A stretch of DNA of 64,000 nucleotides from Myrica gale (lineage: Eukaryota; Streptophyta; Magnoliopsida; Fagales; Myricaceae), in NCBI GenBank assembly GCA_963930655.1, contig OZ005601.1, positions 24,366,921 through 24,430,920 on the forward strand. Direction: 5' to 3'. The notes below the pieces were generated by a model that searched no databases, was not told the origin of the DNA, and saw only the letters and a program-made list of their open reading frames with translations. Every line of letters begins with the position of its first letter. Within the stretch, counting starts at the first letter, position 1. The position numbers and the translations under genes were made by a program. Shown in pieces: positions 34,040 through 44,544 of the stretch.

Positions 34040-34225
34040 TGTGCAATGCCACGGGGTCTAAATTGTCAGCGTGGAAATGTCTCCCATTAACAAAGAGACG
34101 AAATCCTGATGGAAGGTGCCTTTTTTCAAAAAATAATAACTTGAAGAGTTTTTTGTTAGGGTTTATTTCTTAAGGATCAAACCGTTAAAAGGGGTAAAAG
34201 CTAAGGATGAAACTGTCAATTTCCC
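34040..34225 (-). repeat. right terminal inverted repeat of the Pack-MULE
   Basis: Reverse complement of the left terminus, ending GGGAAATTGACAGTTTC on the minus strand. It is followed by the 9-bp duplication TTAGTTTTA at 34226-34234. Confidence 0.9.
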
Positions 34226-34262
34226 TTAGTTTTAATACAGAGAATAATAAAAGTGCATGAGC

Positions 34263-34440
34263 AGCCTTTTTGCTAGCTACTCGGGAGATATTTCTAACAA
34301 GTGTGCCCGGGAGATATTTATAAAACATGCTCAGGAGATTTTTAAGAAAAGTGCCCGAGGAGCCTTTTTGCTAGCTACTCGGGAGATATTTTTAACCAGT
34401 GTGCCCGGAAGACATTTATAAAACATGATCGGAAAGTTTT
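34263..34440. repeat. 98-bp tandem repeat, about 1.8 copies
   Basis: AGCCTTTTTGCTAGCTACTC begins at 34263 and again at 34361. Both are followed by GGGAGATATTT, AGTGTGCCCGG and ATTTATAAAACATG. Part of the LTR-type element. No function evident. Confidence 0.85.
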
Positions 34441-34452
34441 AATTAAAAAAAA

Positions 34453-34684
34453 GGGATAAATGCAAAATTGGTCCCTGTGCTATACGCAAAAATCGATTTA
34501 GTCCATTTCATATGAAAAACATCGATTTAGTCCTTGTGATTTCAGAAAGTGATAAAATCAGTCCCTAATGGAGGACCAATAACAAACGAAAATAGAATCA
34601 CAGAGACTAAATCGATGTTTTTCATATAATAGGGACTAAATCGATTTTTGCGTATAACACAGAGACTGATTTTGCATTTATCCC
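34453..34684. mobile_element. Mutator-type MITE with long inverted ends
   Basis: A 232-bp element starting GGGATAAATGCAAAATTGGT. The right end reverse complemented is GGGATAAATGCAAAATCAGT. Both continue through TATACGCAAAAATCGATTTA, so nearly the whole element folds back on itself. It has a 9-bp duplication TAAAAAAAA at 34444-34452 and 34685-34693. It lies within the LTR-type element 29104-36055. Confidence 0.85.
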
Positions 34685-36360
34685 TAAAAAAAATGTCCGG
34701 AAGGATTTTCTTTTGAAACTAGTCAAGAGCCCTAAAATCCCTTCTTTTACATACAGTCAGTCCTTATTAGGTTTAACAATAAAATAAAATAAAAAGTTGT
34801 ATAAGTAGTTGGACTTGCCTATTTCAACATGTTATGAGTTGTTTGCGCATGTTTAATCTATGAACTGAAAGATGTAAAGATGAAACTGATTGATGAAAGA
34901 GGGTCACGACATTGCCCTAATGAAGCTCAAAGTGAGCAAAAAGGTCATGGAATGACAAAAGAAAAGAAAAGGCCCAAAAGGGTACACATGCAAGAACCAT
35001 TATAAATCTATGAATAAATGATGATAGACGAATCATGATTTTGTGCTATTTATGCAAATGACTGTGCATCAATGATTGCATCCATATCATGAATCATTGA
35101 GTGGACCAAGATCTGGAGATGGAAACCAAATTTAACTAAGGTGTTTTCCGTAATGATGGGTGACGCTACCGTTCACTAAAGGGGAGAGTGCAACCCACCA
35201 CTTTGAGAAAAAGAATGGGCTTCTAACCTAATGGGGCAAAGTGTCTAACCTAAAGGGGCAAAGTGCCTAACTATGAAAGGGTCCTGGTGCAGTTGGCAAG
35301 GGACAAGTCCCGGAAGAGAGGAGGGACACACAACCCAACTTTTGGGGTAAACAGAGTAGACGACGGTAACATCTCAACCCCAAAGGAATGGATGGGAATT
35401 AGGTGCACAACTTCATCTCATTTCATATGCATCAATAGATGTCTTGTTTACATGAATGGTATAAAAGCATGCATACTCTATCACCTATCACATTGTGTAT
35501 TGTCATGCTCTTTCTTTTATGATTATCATGTCCCCTTCCCTGACCTTACTGAGTCTGTAGGACTCACCCCTTTATGTTTGTTGGTGATTGCCTTTTTATT
35601 TTTAAGCAGGAGGCGAAGCTGTGATGGTGAAACTGTGGCGAAGAGTAGACTGGTTCCGCTTTTCTTTTATTTTACTCGGATTGTATCCCAAATGAATTTA
35701 TTTGGTAGACATCGGTTGTATAAACTCTGCGAGCATCATTAGGCTCACCTTTTTCTTAAACTAGCTTTTTTATCTTTGGAAGGACGCTTTTGTAACCTTC
35801 TATTTATTTTTTATTTATTTTCCTTATCCAAAGCAGAAATTTTTGTGTAGGCGTAATTGAATATCGCCTTTTCAATAAATCTATGAAACTATTATTTTTC
35901 CTTCCTTAATAGACTTATAGATTTCCAATAAAATGTTTCCGCTAAACGTATGTTATCAAGCTTTGAGAGGAGTAATTCGTGTTGTAATCTCTGCTTGTGT
36001 GCATTCCATTACTATAGGAGAGCCTAGGGGGTATGTACGAGCACGGGGCGTGACAGTTAGACTTTTTGCACTCTAAACTACCTACTTTGACACATTACAC
36101 CCTCCAACTACTAATGTTAAACACTTTGCACCATTCATATGACAATAATACCGTCGAAAAATTAATGAATTTGCAACAATATCTTCAATATATGCAAAGT
36201 GGGTCAATGGCATTATTGTCATTTTAGTTTAAAAATCGAATAAATGGTGCAAAGTGTCTAAAATTGGTAGTTAGATGGTGCAATGTGTCAAAACTGATAG
36301 TTTAGGGTGCAAAGTGCAAAATCTATTATAGTTTATGAGTGAAAAAATGTATTTTCTCCT

Positions 36361-37489
36361 AAAATAAAATAAAGTTTTCAAGAGACTAAAAAAGGGGTCG
36401 GGTTCCTTTGAATGTTTTGGTTTCGGATTAGAAACTTAAACACTAACCTGATTTTTTTTGAGTTCGTGTTGCAAAATCCAACCTCGACCTCGAAAAAAGT
36501 TAAACCGTCGGGGTCAGCTTCCTTTGAATGCTTGAGTTTCGAGTTAGAGACACGAACATGAATCTTATTTTTTTTTGGTTCATGTTTTAAAACTATAATC
36601 CAAAAAAAGCTAAAATCTAGGGATCGGTTTCCTTTGAATGCTTTAATTTCCGTAGAATTAACGTGTAGGCTGATCCACGTGAAACCCCCCTTTGACGTGT
36701 AGAAAAGACACGGTCACAACTCACATGGAAGTCCCATGGTACTGGCAGAATTAACGTGTAGGCTGATCCACGTGAAACCCCTTTACAGATAAAGAATCTA
36801 CTCCGATTTCTAGATAAGTCGCACGATATCAAATGTTATTTATATTAATTAAGACGTATTGTGAGTCATACATTTATGGGATAATATCAACCCTATTATA
36901 TTCGGTATCTGTTACAGCAAATTATAAATAATACATCTCTGCCCTTTCGTGACTTGCTGCGACAATCCGAACCTGAAATGAAATGGGTGTGAAAGCTCAG
37001 TGGGATCACACTTTCGTTAGACGCTCTCGTTGACAAAAAGACCCAATTTTTTTTCCAATGCAGAATTATTTGGATGTTGTCACTTGATGTGCTAGCAAGT
37101 AGTCAAGGGATTGATGGAATAGTGAACATAGTAGTGCCAGCATCTGTTCTGAAGCACTCTACTTTCTGTTTCGTGGCATTCTATATACATCGTAAGCTTA
37201 TTTGCATTACAATGATCACATCAAAAGCCTCAATAAGACTTTCCAGTGGAGAAGGAACATTTCATGTCAAACATAGGCCAAAAGCTTTAACTGTGCCACA
37301 TTCTTATTGCCAACAAAACAGCACATCATACACTCGCACACCTACTCTCTCTCTCTCTCTCCCCCAATCTTTTTTTCTCTATCAACTCTCCGCGTCTCTT
37401 CAGCCTCTTACCAGACCCTTCGAGCAGAGTGATTTGGACCAAATATCAGTCGTACAGATTCATATACAGGTGAATTAGTCAGCAAGAGA
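36361..37489. other. intergenic with tandem and direct repeats
   Basis: A ~111-bp unit with core TTCCTTTGAATG recurs at about 36405, 36519 and 36629, each preceded by a GGGTCGG-like word and followed by a GAGTTTCGA-like word. Further on, AGAATTAACGTGTAGGCTG followed by ATCCACGTGAAACCCC is present twice (36654 and 36747). The rest (36830-37489) is ordinary and may include the 3' end of the next gene; a TC tract lies at about 37349-37363. Confidence 0.7.
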
Positions 37490-40400
37490 TTATAGCCTGG
37501 AGCGACGAATGCATTTTAGGGGATTAAACGGAGCATGCCTCCTTGCCGCAGTAAACTGGTGACCATTCAAAGGACTGGGTTTGATATCCCAATCTTCGAC
37601 ATTCTTGGGAACACAGACATCGAAAAGGATTTGACCAAGAACACCATGAGCACTAATGCTCGGTAGGGTATGCAGGTGGATCAAACCTTCGTGGAGTCCA
37701 TCTTGCACAGACCCAACATCTCTGCCGTCGTAATACTCCATTGAAGTGGGAGACAAGTAACGGTCACTTGGTCCAACAGCGACTTGCTGAAAGCTATTTG
37801 AGTTCATTTTTGTTTTTCTCAGGTCATAAATTGGCTCAGGAATCTCGTCATGTGTTCCCTCTATGCCCATCCTTTCTCCTTCAAGTCGTCGAATTCTTTG
37901 CAAGTAAACTTTAGCCGCCTTACCAAGGAGCTCGGTCACAGCAGCTTTGTAGTCAATTGTATATTGCCGATAATGACCTGTGACAGATAAAATCACAAAA
38001 TAATACCTATAAATACCATAGGAAGAACTAGAGAAGTATTTTACAACGAAACTACAAACCAAAAATTCTCTTGGTCAATTAGTCTTAAAATCAAAAGCAA
38101 CACAAAACAAAACCAAACTTAAATTTCCAAGACCGCATTTGGACACACACTTACTTTTTTTTTATAAGTCAATCTTATTAAAGAGAAAAGAAACAATAAA
38201 CACACAACGGAGTCAACAGTACAAGATATTATACTAAAAACCCGACACACAAACTAGAACACTAAGAAAAAAAGGGAAAACCAGAAAAATAACCCAACAA
38301 CGCAGAGGCCCAAAGAAAAAGCGACAATAAACAAAAACGCCCCCAACCCTCTAGCCACTGGGCAAAGCACAAGAAAAGGCCCCACCTACTTTGTATAGTC
38401 TCTTTCCAGTTTTCAAATATCATGGTCATAAATCCAAGCTCAAGGATGCTAATCTGAGTATTAACATTTCTTTACCACAACTGGGAAGGATTGTAGCAAT
38501 GTTAACTACATACTTGAATGCATTCACGATGCAACTACTACATTCCAGCAGTATTTAATCTAGTATGATATTGATCTACACAAAGTCATAAGTTTAGAAG
38601 CAGACCTACGTGAGGAGAGTCTTTCCATTTCATCAGCTTAATGTCACCCCCAAGATCTTGTATTCTTTGAGCAAAATTGCAGATAACTTCATAGGGAGCA
38701 AGATCATCATTTACGGAGCACAAAACGAGATATGGAGCCTGCATGCTCTGGAGAACAAAGAAAGATGAATAAATACTTAACAGGAAAGGAAGTAAAAACC
38801 TTGAATAACAGCAAGTCGTCATATACTTACGACAGAAGAGTACAGAGTCTGCCAATACTCGGCACGCTGTGATTCAAACCGACTGAGAAAGAGTGTATCA
38901 AGACCAGAAGCAATGCCGTGGGCAATCCACGATGATAATCTTGGTGGATGGGACATTTTGAGAACAGATGGGTGAAGAACAAATCTTGTGCCCAAATCAC
39001 TGGTAAAATCCACTGGACTGGAGTCATAGATATGACCAGATATAGAGTCTCTAACCAGTCGGAGGTCATCCTTCAGGAGAAAAAAGAAATAATAACAACA
39101 ATTATATTTGGTTGCTGAAGTTCTTAAATCATGGGAGCTTTAGCAAACATGAGACAAAATTCTTTTCACCGCATCATACAAAGCCTGCTGCAAAATAAAA
39201 CACGATGAGTTTCATTCTGATGCTTTATTAGAAAAGTGATATTACTATATGCTTAATTGCAAAAGGGAATGGGAGATGGGAGAAGAAAAGAAGATCATAC
39301 CAGATTTCGCTGTCTTTCAATCTTTCCTTCAATTAGCTGCCAAAGAAAAAAAAACTCTGCTTAAATATGTATCACCAAACAAAAAAGTCTGATAGTTCCA
39401 ATGACACCTTATACACACACAGGAACCCTCTAAAAATGAAATATACAGGGTGCGTCAACTCTAGAAAATATTACCTCAAGGACCTTGTACATGCAAGCTT
39501 TAGGACCACCAGAAAAAGAAGCAAGGACCACAGGGCATGGTCTAATCTTTAGCTCCTACACAAAGAGACACCCAAAAAAGGCCATTAGTAGCTAACTTTA
39601 TCCCATCAATGAAACTTCCAACCACTTGAGCACAGGAGCACTAAAGTTTCATTTGTGTAAAATAATATGGAGAGTGTTATCTTCGATCAGAGGAAACGTT
39701 TGTACTGGACTAAAAAAATACGGGATGCAAACTTAAACAGATCTTAAGTCTCTGGCTTGCATTTTAATCAATTTCACGAACTCCCACCCAAATTGACGAC
39801 AATGGAACTCAAGCAGAAGTTCCAGAATAACACAGTTCTACAAGCATTCATTAAAGTACAGGTTAAAGAAACAACTGAACAAAAGCTTCAACCTGTTCTA
39901 GTTTGATTACTATTGTAAGCACTGACCTGAACGAGTTCATTGAGAATGTCAACCGCTAGACTTGTGGCCTTCTCGGGGAAGAACCTGCAGAGATTACATA
40001 GGAAGTCCAAGATCACTATGTGTACGGGAAAAACGAAGATAAAGTGCACCTATATTCTCATACCATCAGCTGAATATGAGGGAGAACCTGAAGCCACACT
40101 AACAGACATATCCAAGATTATGGAGTCGACAAGCACTAATTCTATAGTGCTCCTGATTGTAACTTGCAAAAACAAAGCCATACATGTAGGTAGAAGCTAA
40201 AAAATGTATCCTGAACAACTATACCAACCGGGATCATTAATATTCCTTACAACAGATGCTATCAAACCTCTATATGGACCCCAGGGTTGCACAAATCTAA
40301 CTAAAGAAACATAATGTTGAGCTTCGGTAATTTACCGGAGAAACAGAGGGAGAAAGTTATAGGAATTTTTTTTTAAAAAAAGTACAAGAAAAAAGGAGCA

Positions 40401-40776
40401 GTTTCTTGACAGGACTCATTCCAATTAACAGCAACGAGATTAGCTAAGTTTTATTCCGAATCAAGGTGAAAATTTTGCACCAAAATCATTCCTTAATAGC
40501 CCCTAACATAACCCAAATATTCAACCTTGCAGCTCAGTGATATCCTAATCAAATCAAGAAATAACAACTCAGAAGATATGGGAGCAATCGGACTCACATA
40601 TTGAGAAATTCCGAATGGCAGACGAGTGAATTCCAGCCCAAAGAAGAGTAGAGCTCTTCGTAGCTCCTCACGTGCCTCTCCTGGCTCGACATCCATGCAA
40701 ATATCACCACTATCCCCTCTGTCTTCTCACCCCTTTCCCTTCTTCCCCAATAATATTTACCCCCAAATCCCCACAT
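37490..40776 (-). CDS. DUF829 / TMEM53-like alpha/beta hydrolase protein
   Basis: Plant member of the DUF829 (transmembrane protein 53) family, predicted alpha/beta hydrolases of unknown substrate. Exons: 40776-40598, 39984-39927, 39555-39475, 39336-39301, 39070-38831, 38747-38606, 37977-37490. They total 1224 nt, 407 residues. It opens MWGFGGKYYWGRRE, then GIVVIFAWMSSQE, the family signature, and LYSSLGWNSLVCHSEFLNMF. The nucleophile-elbow-like LASFSGGPKA (90-99, Ser94) is in exon 3; a possible acid lies in SVNDDLAPYEVI (209-220) and a His in DSPHVGHY (241-248). The C-terminal half ends in a plant-specific tail with SAHGVLGQILFDVCVPKNVE and finishes RRSRL. Phases agree throughout. Intron 6 contains a LINE-like tail. 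Identification is sure at family level; the function is unknown. Confidence 0.92.
38155..38395 (-). mobile_element. possible LINE 3' tail in intron 6 of the DUF829 gene
   Basis: The minus strand ends TTTTCTCTTTAATAAGATTG followed by ACTTATAAAAAAAAAGT, the AATAAG-rich, A-terminated form of plant LINE 3' ends, preceded by about 200 bases of CA/A-rich (plus strand) sequence. There is no coding part, and similar short words flank it (CTTACTTT and CCTACTTT). The class is inferred from the tail alone. Confidence 0.4.
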
Positions 40777-42258
40777 TTCCTCCTCCTTTTTCTTTTTTCA
40801 GGAATTCAAGTTCCTGAAAATATTGGCCTATATGCTGCACTTGAACTCTACAAACACTTGGCCTTCACGAGAATTGCCGGAAAAATTGGCCCTGGGGAAG
40901 AGAACTGGATTTTAATAAAAAAGAGGAACAAATGGGACAGCGGGAAATCGGGCAGAGGCTGAGAGGATTACATTGAGCTTCGGTTTTTGGCGTTTTGTCT
41001 AAGCAACTACAATTCTGCAACTTTGGGCTTCGATCTAATGCAGTTACAAAGAAAGTAAATTTATGCAGGACGCTAGACACCTCCAATTATCCCATGCCAC
41101 ATGTCCCTTTGGATTCCACAATAATAATTAACACAATGACTTTTATACCCTTATAGTTGCTGGTGCACGTGGTGTCCCTATGCAATTGGTTACAAGCTTT
41201 GACATATTCAGGGAATCGATACTTCTCGGTGGCATAGAAGTAAATCTTGTGAAATTGCTGTTCTGAGCGTGAATCAGCCTAACGCCTAAGTCCTAACTGG
41301 AAGAACGAATCGGCTGCAGTGGGATAAATGAAGACATGAAGTAATCAACGATGCAACTATTTCTAGAATGCTATTTTATAATCCCTTCATTTTGTTTTTA
41401 GCCATTTTATATTCCTTATCTACTCTTCTTTTTTTTTTTTTTAGCAAAGTCACGGACTGCAAACTTCTGGGTGAATCCGTTTTCACATTTATTCAGGACA
41501 AATTAATATTTCTTTTTAATAAAAGGAAATATTTTTTAGAGTACATTAAAATTTTTCTTCCAAAATTATAGATTCACCTAAGAGGATTGCGATTTTTTTT
41601 TTGTCTCAATTACGTGATAAAATTCTGAAAGAAATAATTATAACATGTGGATCCTATACTCTTATAAGCCTCGTATTACTCAAAATTTTATATGAACAGA
41701 TATAGATAATATTAAATGATGTATAATATACCCATTGAAAATTATATATATATTTATCTAAATTTGTACAAAAAAATTATAAAAAAATTAATCTCGCAAA
41801 AGACCCGAGTAAAAATTAAGATATAAAAATAATGCTCTCATTACCATTTATTCATACATTAATGTTTTTATTTTCATACGATTTTTTTAAAAAAAAAAAC
41901 TTTAATTGTGAGATCTTATAAAAAAAAGTTTTATTTTTTTATTTTATTTCATTCAAATATTCTAAAATTGGTGAGGTGCTGCTTTTGTACTTTTTCTTCT
42001 TTTTATTATTGAGTATTACTAGTTTAATCGGCACTATCACTGTTGTCGTTTGAGTTCGCCAAAAGAGGTTCATCCAATGGTGAGAGGCTGAGAGCAGGAC
42101 AGGTTTTGTTCTAATAATTGACGTAAACGCAAACAACTCTTTAATATTTTATTGCACACCTCAAATTTTTTTTCTTTCCCGTTCTGGGGGCGGGCATTGA
42201 ACTTTTATACATTAGCACAATACCATCTTTATATAACAGAAAAGAAATATTGAGAAAC
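40777..42258. other. intergenic: DUF829 promoter side and AT-rich DNA
   Basis: 40777-41100 is the upstream region of the minus-strand DUF829 gene. 41370-42180 is very AT-rich and contains a third, inverted copy of the 13273/28233 MITE family at about 41640-41720. The 3' end of ORC2 should lie just below 42259. No other gene is seen. Confidence 0.5.
41640..41720. mobile_element. partial MITE copy, inverted relative to 28233-28385
   Basis: ACATGTGGATCCTATACTC, then TCAAAATTTTATATGAACAG and AATATTAAATGATG match the reverse complement of the copy at 28270-28370. Its ends are not clear. Confidence 0.5.
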
Positions 42259-44544
42259 TTATTGACTCATCCCCATCAGTAGTTTTTCAAGTGCCTCAGT
42301 TGGAAGAGGAATGAACAAGCAATCCTGGCCATCTGAATGTCTTCTGGTCTTGACCAACTCATGATCTTTGAATTCTGTCAAATGGGAGTTCAATGTAACT
42401 TGGCTACTAACCAGGAAGCGCTCTCGACACATTGCGTACAAATCGCTAATTGGCATCCCTGAAAAGAAAAAAATAGGCTCGGTATCAACACTAAAGTTCG
42501 CAATATAATTCCTCAAAAGTATGACGAGCTACTTGCCTTCTTCATCGGGGTGGGACAATTGATGTTCTGCAAGAACTCTAAACACACTCTGGGCATTGGG
42601 TGTCAGACTCTGTAAAACTATGGCGGCTGTTTTGGCAGTTTGCGTGGTATTGCCATGCGCAAGAATCATAGGAAAGAACATGCCTTCAACTTTGTATGGT
42701 GCAAAGGTAGGAACATGATACCAAACCCAGTTGAACTGTGTGTGAACCATCTTCTTGTCCCACACTGTCAAACAAATCAGGACAGAGCAATGAGACTCAA
42801 AGACGTATAACATCAGCCAGCACCCTATCTCTGCAATTGTACAAAGCCACTGTCCTCTCATGAAGTGTAAATACACTAATATACATCCCCCAAAGGTACA
42901 TGGAAAATTTAGCTCTCCATTTGCAGAAGGATGGAGAATACACAATACCTTATTGTGGCATACTACTAGAGGCATGGGGACATCAAATTCAATGTCCACC
43001 GTTATCCACCCTCACAAAGCAAAACTACCATGAATGAATGAATGACCAAAACCACTTAATTTTGGCCTTCCCTTTTGTTTAAAAATAAATTATAATCTTC
43101 AAGAATACAAGCATAAAACGCATATCTAGTCTTTGGAGCATCTACCCCAACCACAACAAGAAAACTTTCATATCCAAAGAACATATCAAAACTAAAATAA
43201 CCAAAATTTGAACAGTGCAAGAAGAAAATGGATAAGTAGGGAAATTTGACTTGCTCACTGCTAACTAACTTATTTTCCATGAGATAATTGTCACAATAAC
43301 AGAAATACTCACAAAGAGGTGCATTCACATGGTCAATTGAAGCAACAATCCGAATACAGGAACAAGCAGCTATTTGCGCAAGACACTGTTGAGTATCAGC
43401 ATCTCTTAACCCAGGCCCATCAATATTGTGAATAACAACACATACGAAACAATCTTTGTCCTGGGATCCATTCAGAAATGCAAGAACATCATCCATGGAA
43501 CGAGAACTAAATGGCTGTTGAACTTTAGACAAGTTCCCAGAAGTAGCCGCTTTTTTGGTTTTCAATTGATCCCATAGAACTTCAGCTAAGGATGTCACAA
43601 CCTACACTTAAAAAAATGGATGGATAACGTCAAAATACAGTAAACTCCTTGTTTTCCACAATGTAAATTTGTGTTCCCAAAGCAATTACAATGGAGGGGA
43701 CAATTTCCATTGAACTTATATATGCAAATAGATACAGCAGTGCAAATAGCACCCAGTAAATAAGCATGTACTACTCCAGAGTTTATCTAAGCAGATGATA
43801 CCTGCTTTATATTGATGTTTTGAAGATAACCATTGATCACAAGTACAGAATAATCGGTCAATGTGGTTGATGCAAAATCTTCAATTAAAGCTTTCTTAGA
43901 TCCAAATCCATACATTAGAAGGCCAAAACCGCACCTGACAATTCAAAATAACCAATAAAGAACAGCCATTGTCAATAACCATATAGAGCAAGTTGGCTAC
44001 AACTTTCATAGCATACACTAATAAAAACAAGAGAACCAACATGAGGAGAAAAAAAGAAGATATTATCCAAAACAGCTGTAGCACTGCTTGCCCTGAAATC
44101 AACATATACCAGTCCATTCCAAGTACCATATCATAAACTCTTCCCTACACTACAATATATACAATGAAAGCCAGTGTATCATTGTTTGATTACAGAAAAT
44201 CACAACGCATACCTCAGCTCGAAAACCCATTTAGGGTACAAACTCTTGTAGCTGTTCAGCAAAGCCGCGACCTCTTTCTCATGCTTGGGTTCGATGTTAG
44301 ATGCCGCTGCCCTCAGTTCCTACAGATAAAAAAGCTCCTTTGAAGTCAACTTTTTAATCAAAAATAGAGAACCGTGAATTTCATACAGAGTTTAAGCAAG
44401 TACCTGTTCGTCAACGAGATCAATGTCCGAGAGCTGGCGAGTTGATTTCTTCCCCGAGCCACCCAACTCTTTGGCCAGAAAATAGTTTCTTGAGAATCCG
44501 AACTCCTCCTCCTCCTCTTCTTCAACGCCATTGTTGATCTCCAT
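42259..44544 (-). CDS. ORC2: origin recognition complex subunit 2 (ORC2)
   Basis: ORC2 is a core subunit of the six-protein complex that marks replication origins and loads the MCM helicase. Exons: 44544-44404, 44319-44213, 43934-43802, 43601-43313, 42764-42537, 42458-42259. They total 1098 nt, 365 residues, close to Arabidopsis ORC2. The N-terminus has a run of Glu (8-14), followed by [12 protein letters not shown]. Conserved segments are [98 protein letters not shown] and, in the C-terminal winged-helix part, [20 protein letters not shown]. Phases agree at every junction. The fifth intron (42536-42459, 78 bp) needs a GC donor (AAG|GCAAGT) with a normal AG acceptor. It ends LLMGMSQ. Identification is firm. 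Confidence 0.95.

Larger units (their letters stand above)
31125..34225. mobile_element. Pack-MULE (Mutator-like element carrying host gene sequence)
   Basis: A 3101-bp element with long inverted ends of about 185 bp (31125-31312 and 34040-34225). Both begin GG(A/G)AAAT, then GTTTCATCC(C/T)TAGC and TTTTACCCCTTTTAACG. An exact 9-bp duplication TTAGTTTTA lies at 31116-31124 and 34226-34234, as expected for Mutator-like transposition. No transposase is present. The cargo, read on the minus strand, is an unidentified block, a complete-looking MPC1 gene (33308-32561) and one exon of a CCT-domain gene (32312-32229). The low-coordinate end is enlarged by a ~536-bp tandem duplication of the terminus. 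It lies within the LTR-type element 29104-36055. Confidence 0.92.
29104..36055. mobile_element. large LTR-type element, possibly a solo LTR, carrying nested insertions
   Basis: The outer tips are TGTGACACCCCG and CGGGGCGTGACA, forming TG...CA ends inside a 12-bp inverted motif, and the element is flanked by an exact 5-bp duplication GTTAG (29099-29103 and 36056-36060). This is the signature of integrase-mediated LTR insertion. No internal pair of LTR borders, primer site or pol sequence is visible. After removing the Pack-MULE and the MITE it measures about 3.6 kb, so it could be a long solo LTR or a non-autonomous derivative. It holds several families of degenerate local repeats (29390-29830; 30010-30425; 34263-34440). 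The scattered open frames, such as 35263-35742, show no known domain. Confidence 0.75.
29003..36360. mobile_element. Mutator-type foldback element split by a later insertion
   Basis: Ends are GGATAAAATACATTTTTCAC on the left and, reverse complemented, AGGAGAAAATACATTTTTTC on the right. Both continue into CTCAT(C/A)AACTA. A 9-bp duplication AAAATAAAA (28994-29002 and 36361-36369) fits Mutator-like insertion but is low-complexity. The element's own sequence is only 29003-29098 and 36061-36360: repeats of ACTACCAA, TTTGACACATTACACCC and TGCAAAGTGTC. A complete, uninterrupted relative lies at 49451-49817. Between the halves sits the LTR-type element 29104-36055. Confidence 0.8.

Noticed and set aside
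35263..35742. 159-residue ORF in the LTR-type element
   Set aside because: No recognisable retroelement domain; composition like the surrounding non-coding DNA.
39115..39200. An extra DUF829 exon between 39070 and 39301
   Set aside because: A short frame (QALYDAVKRILSHVC) follows a CAG acceptor, but no donor is in place, and joining exon 4 directly to exon 5 matches the family without gap.
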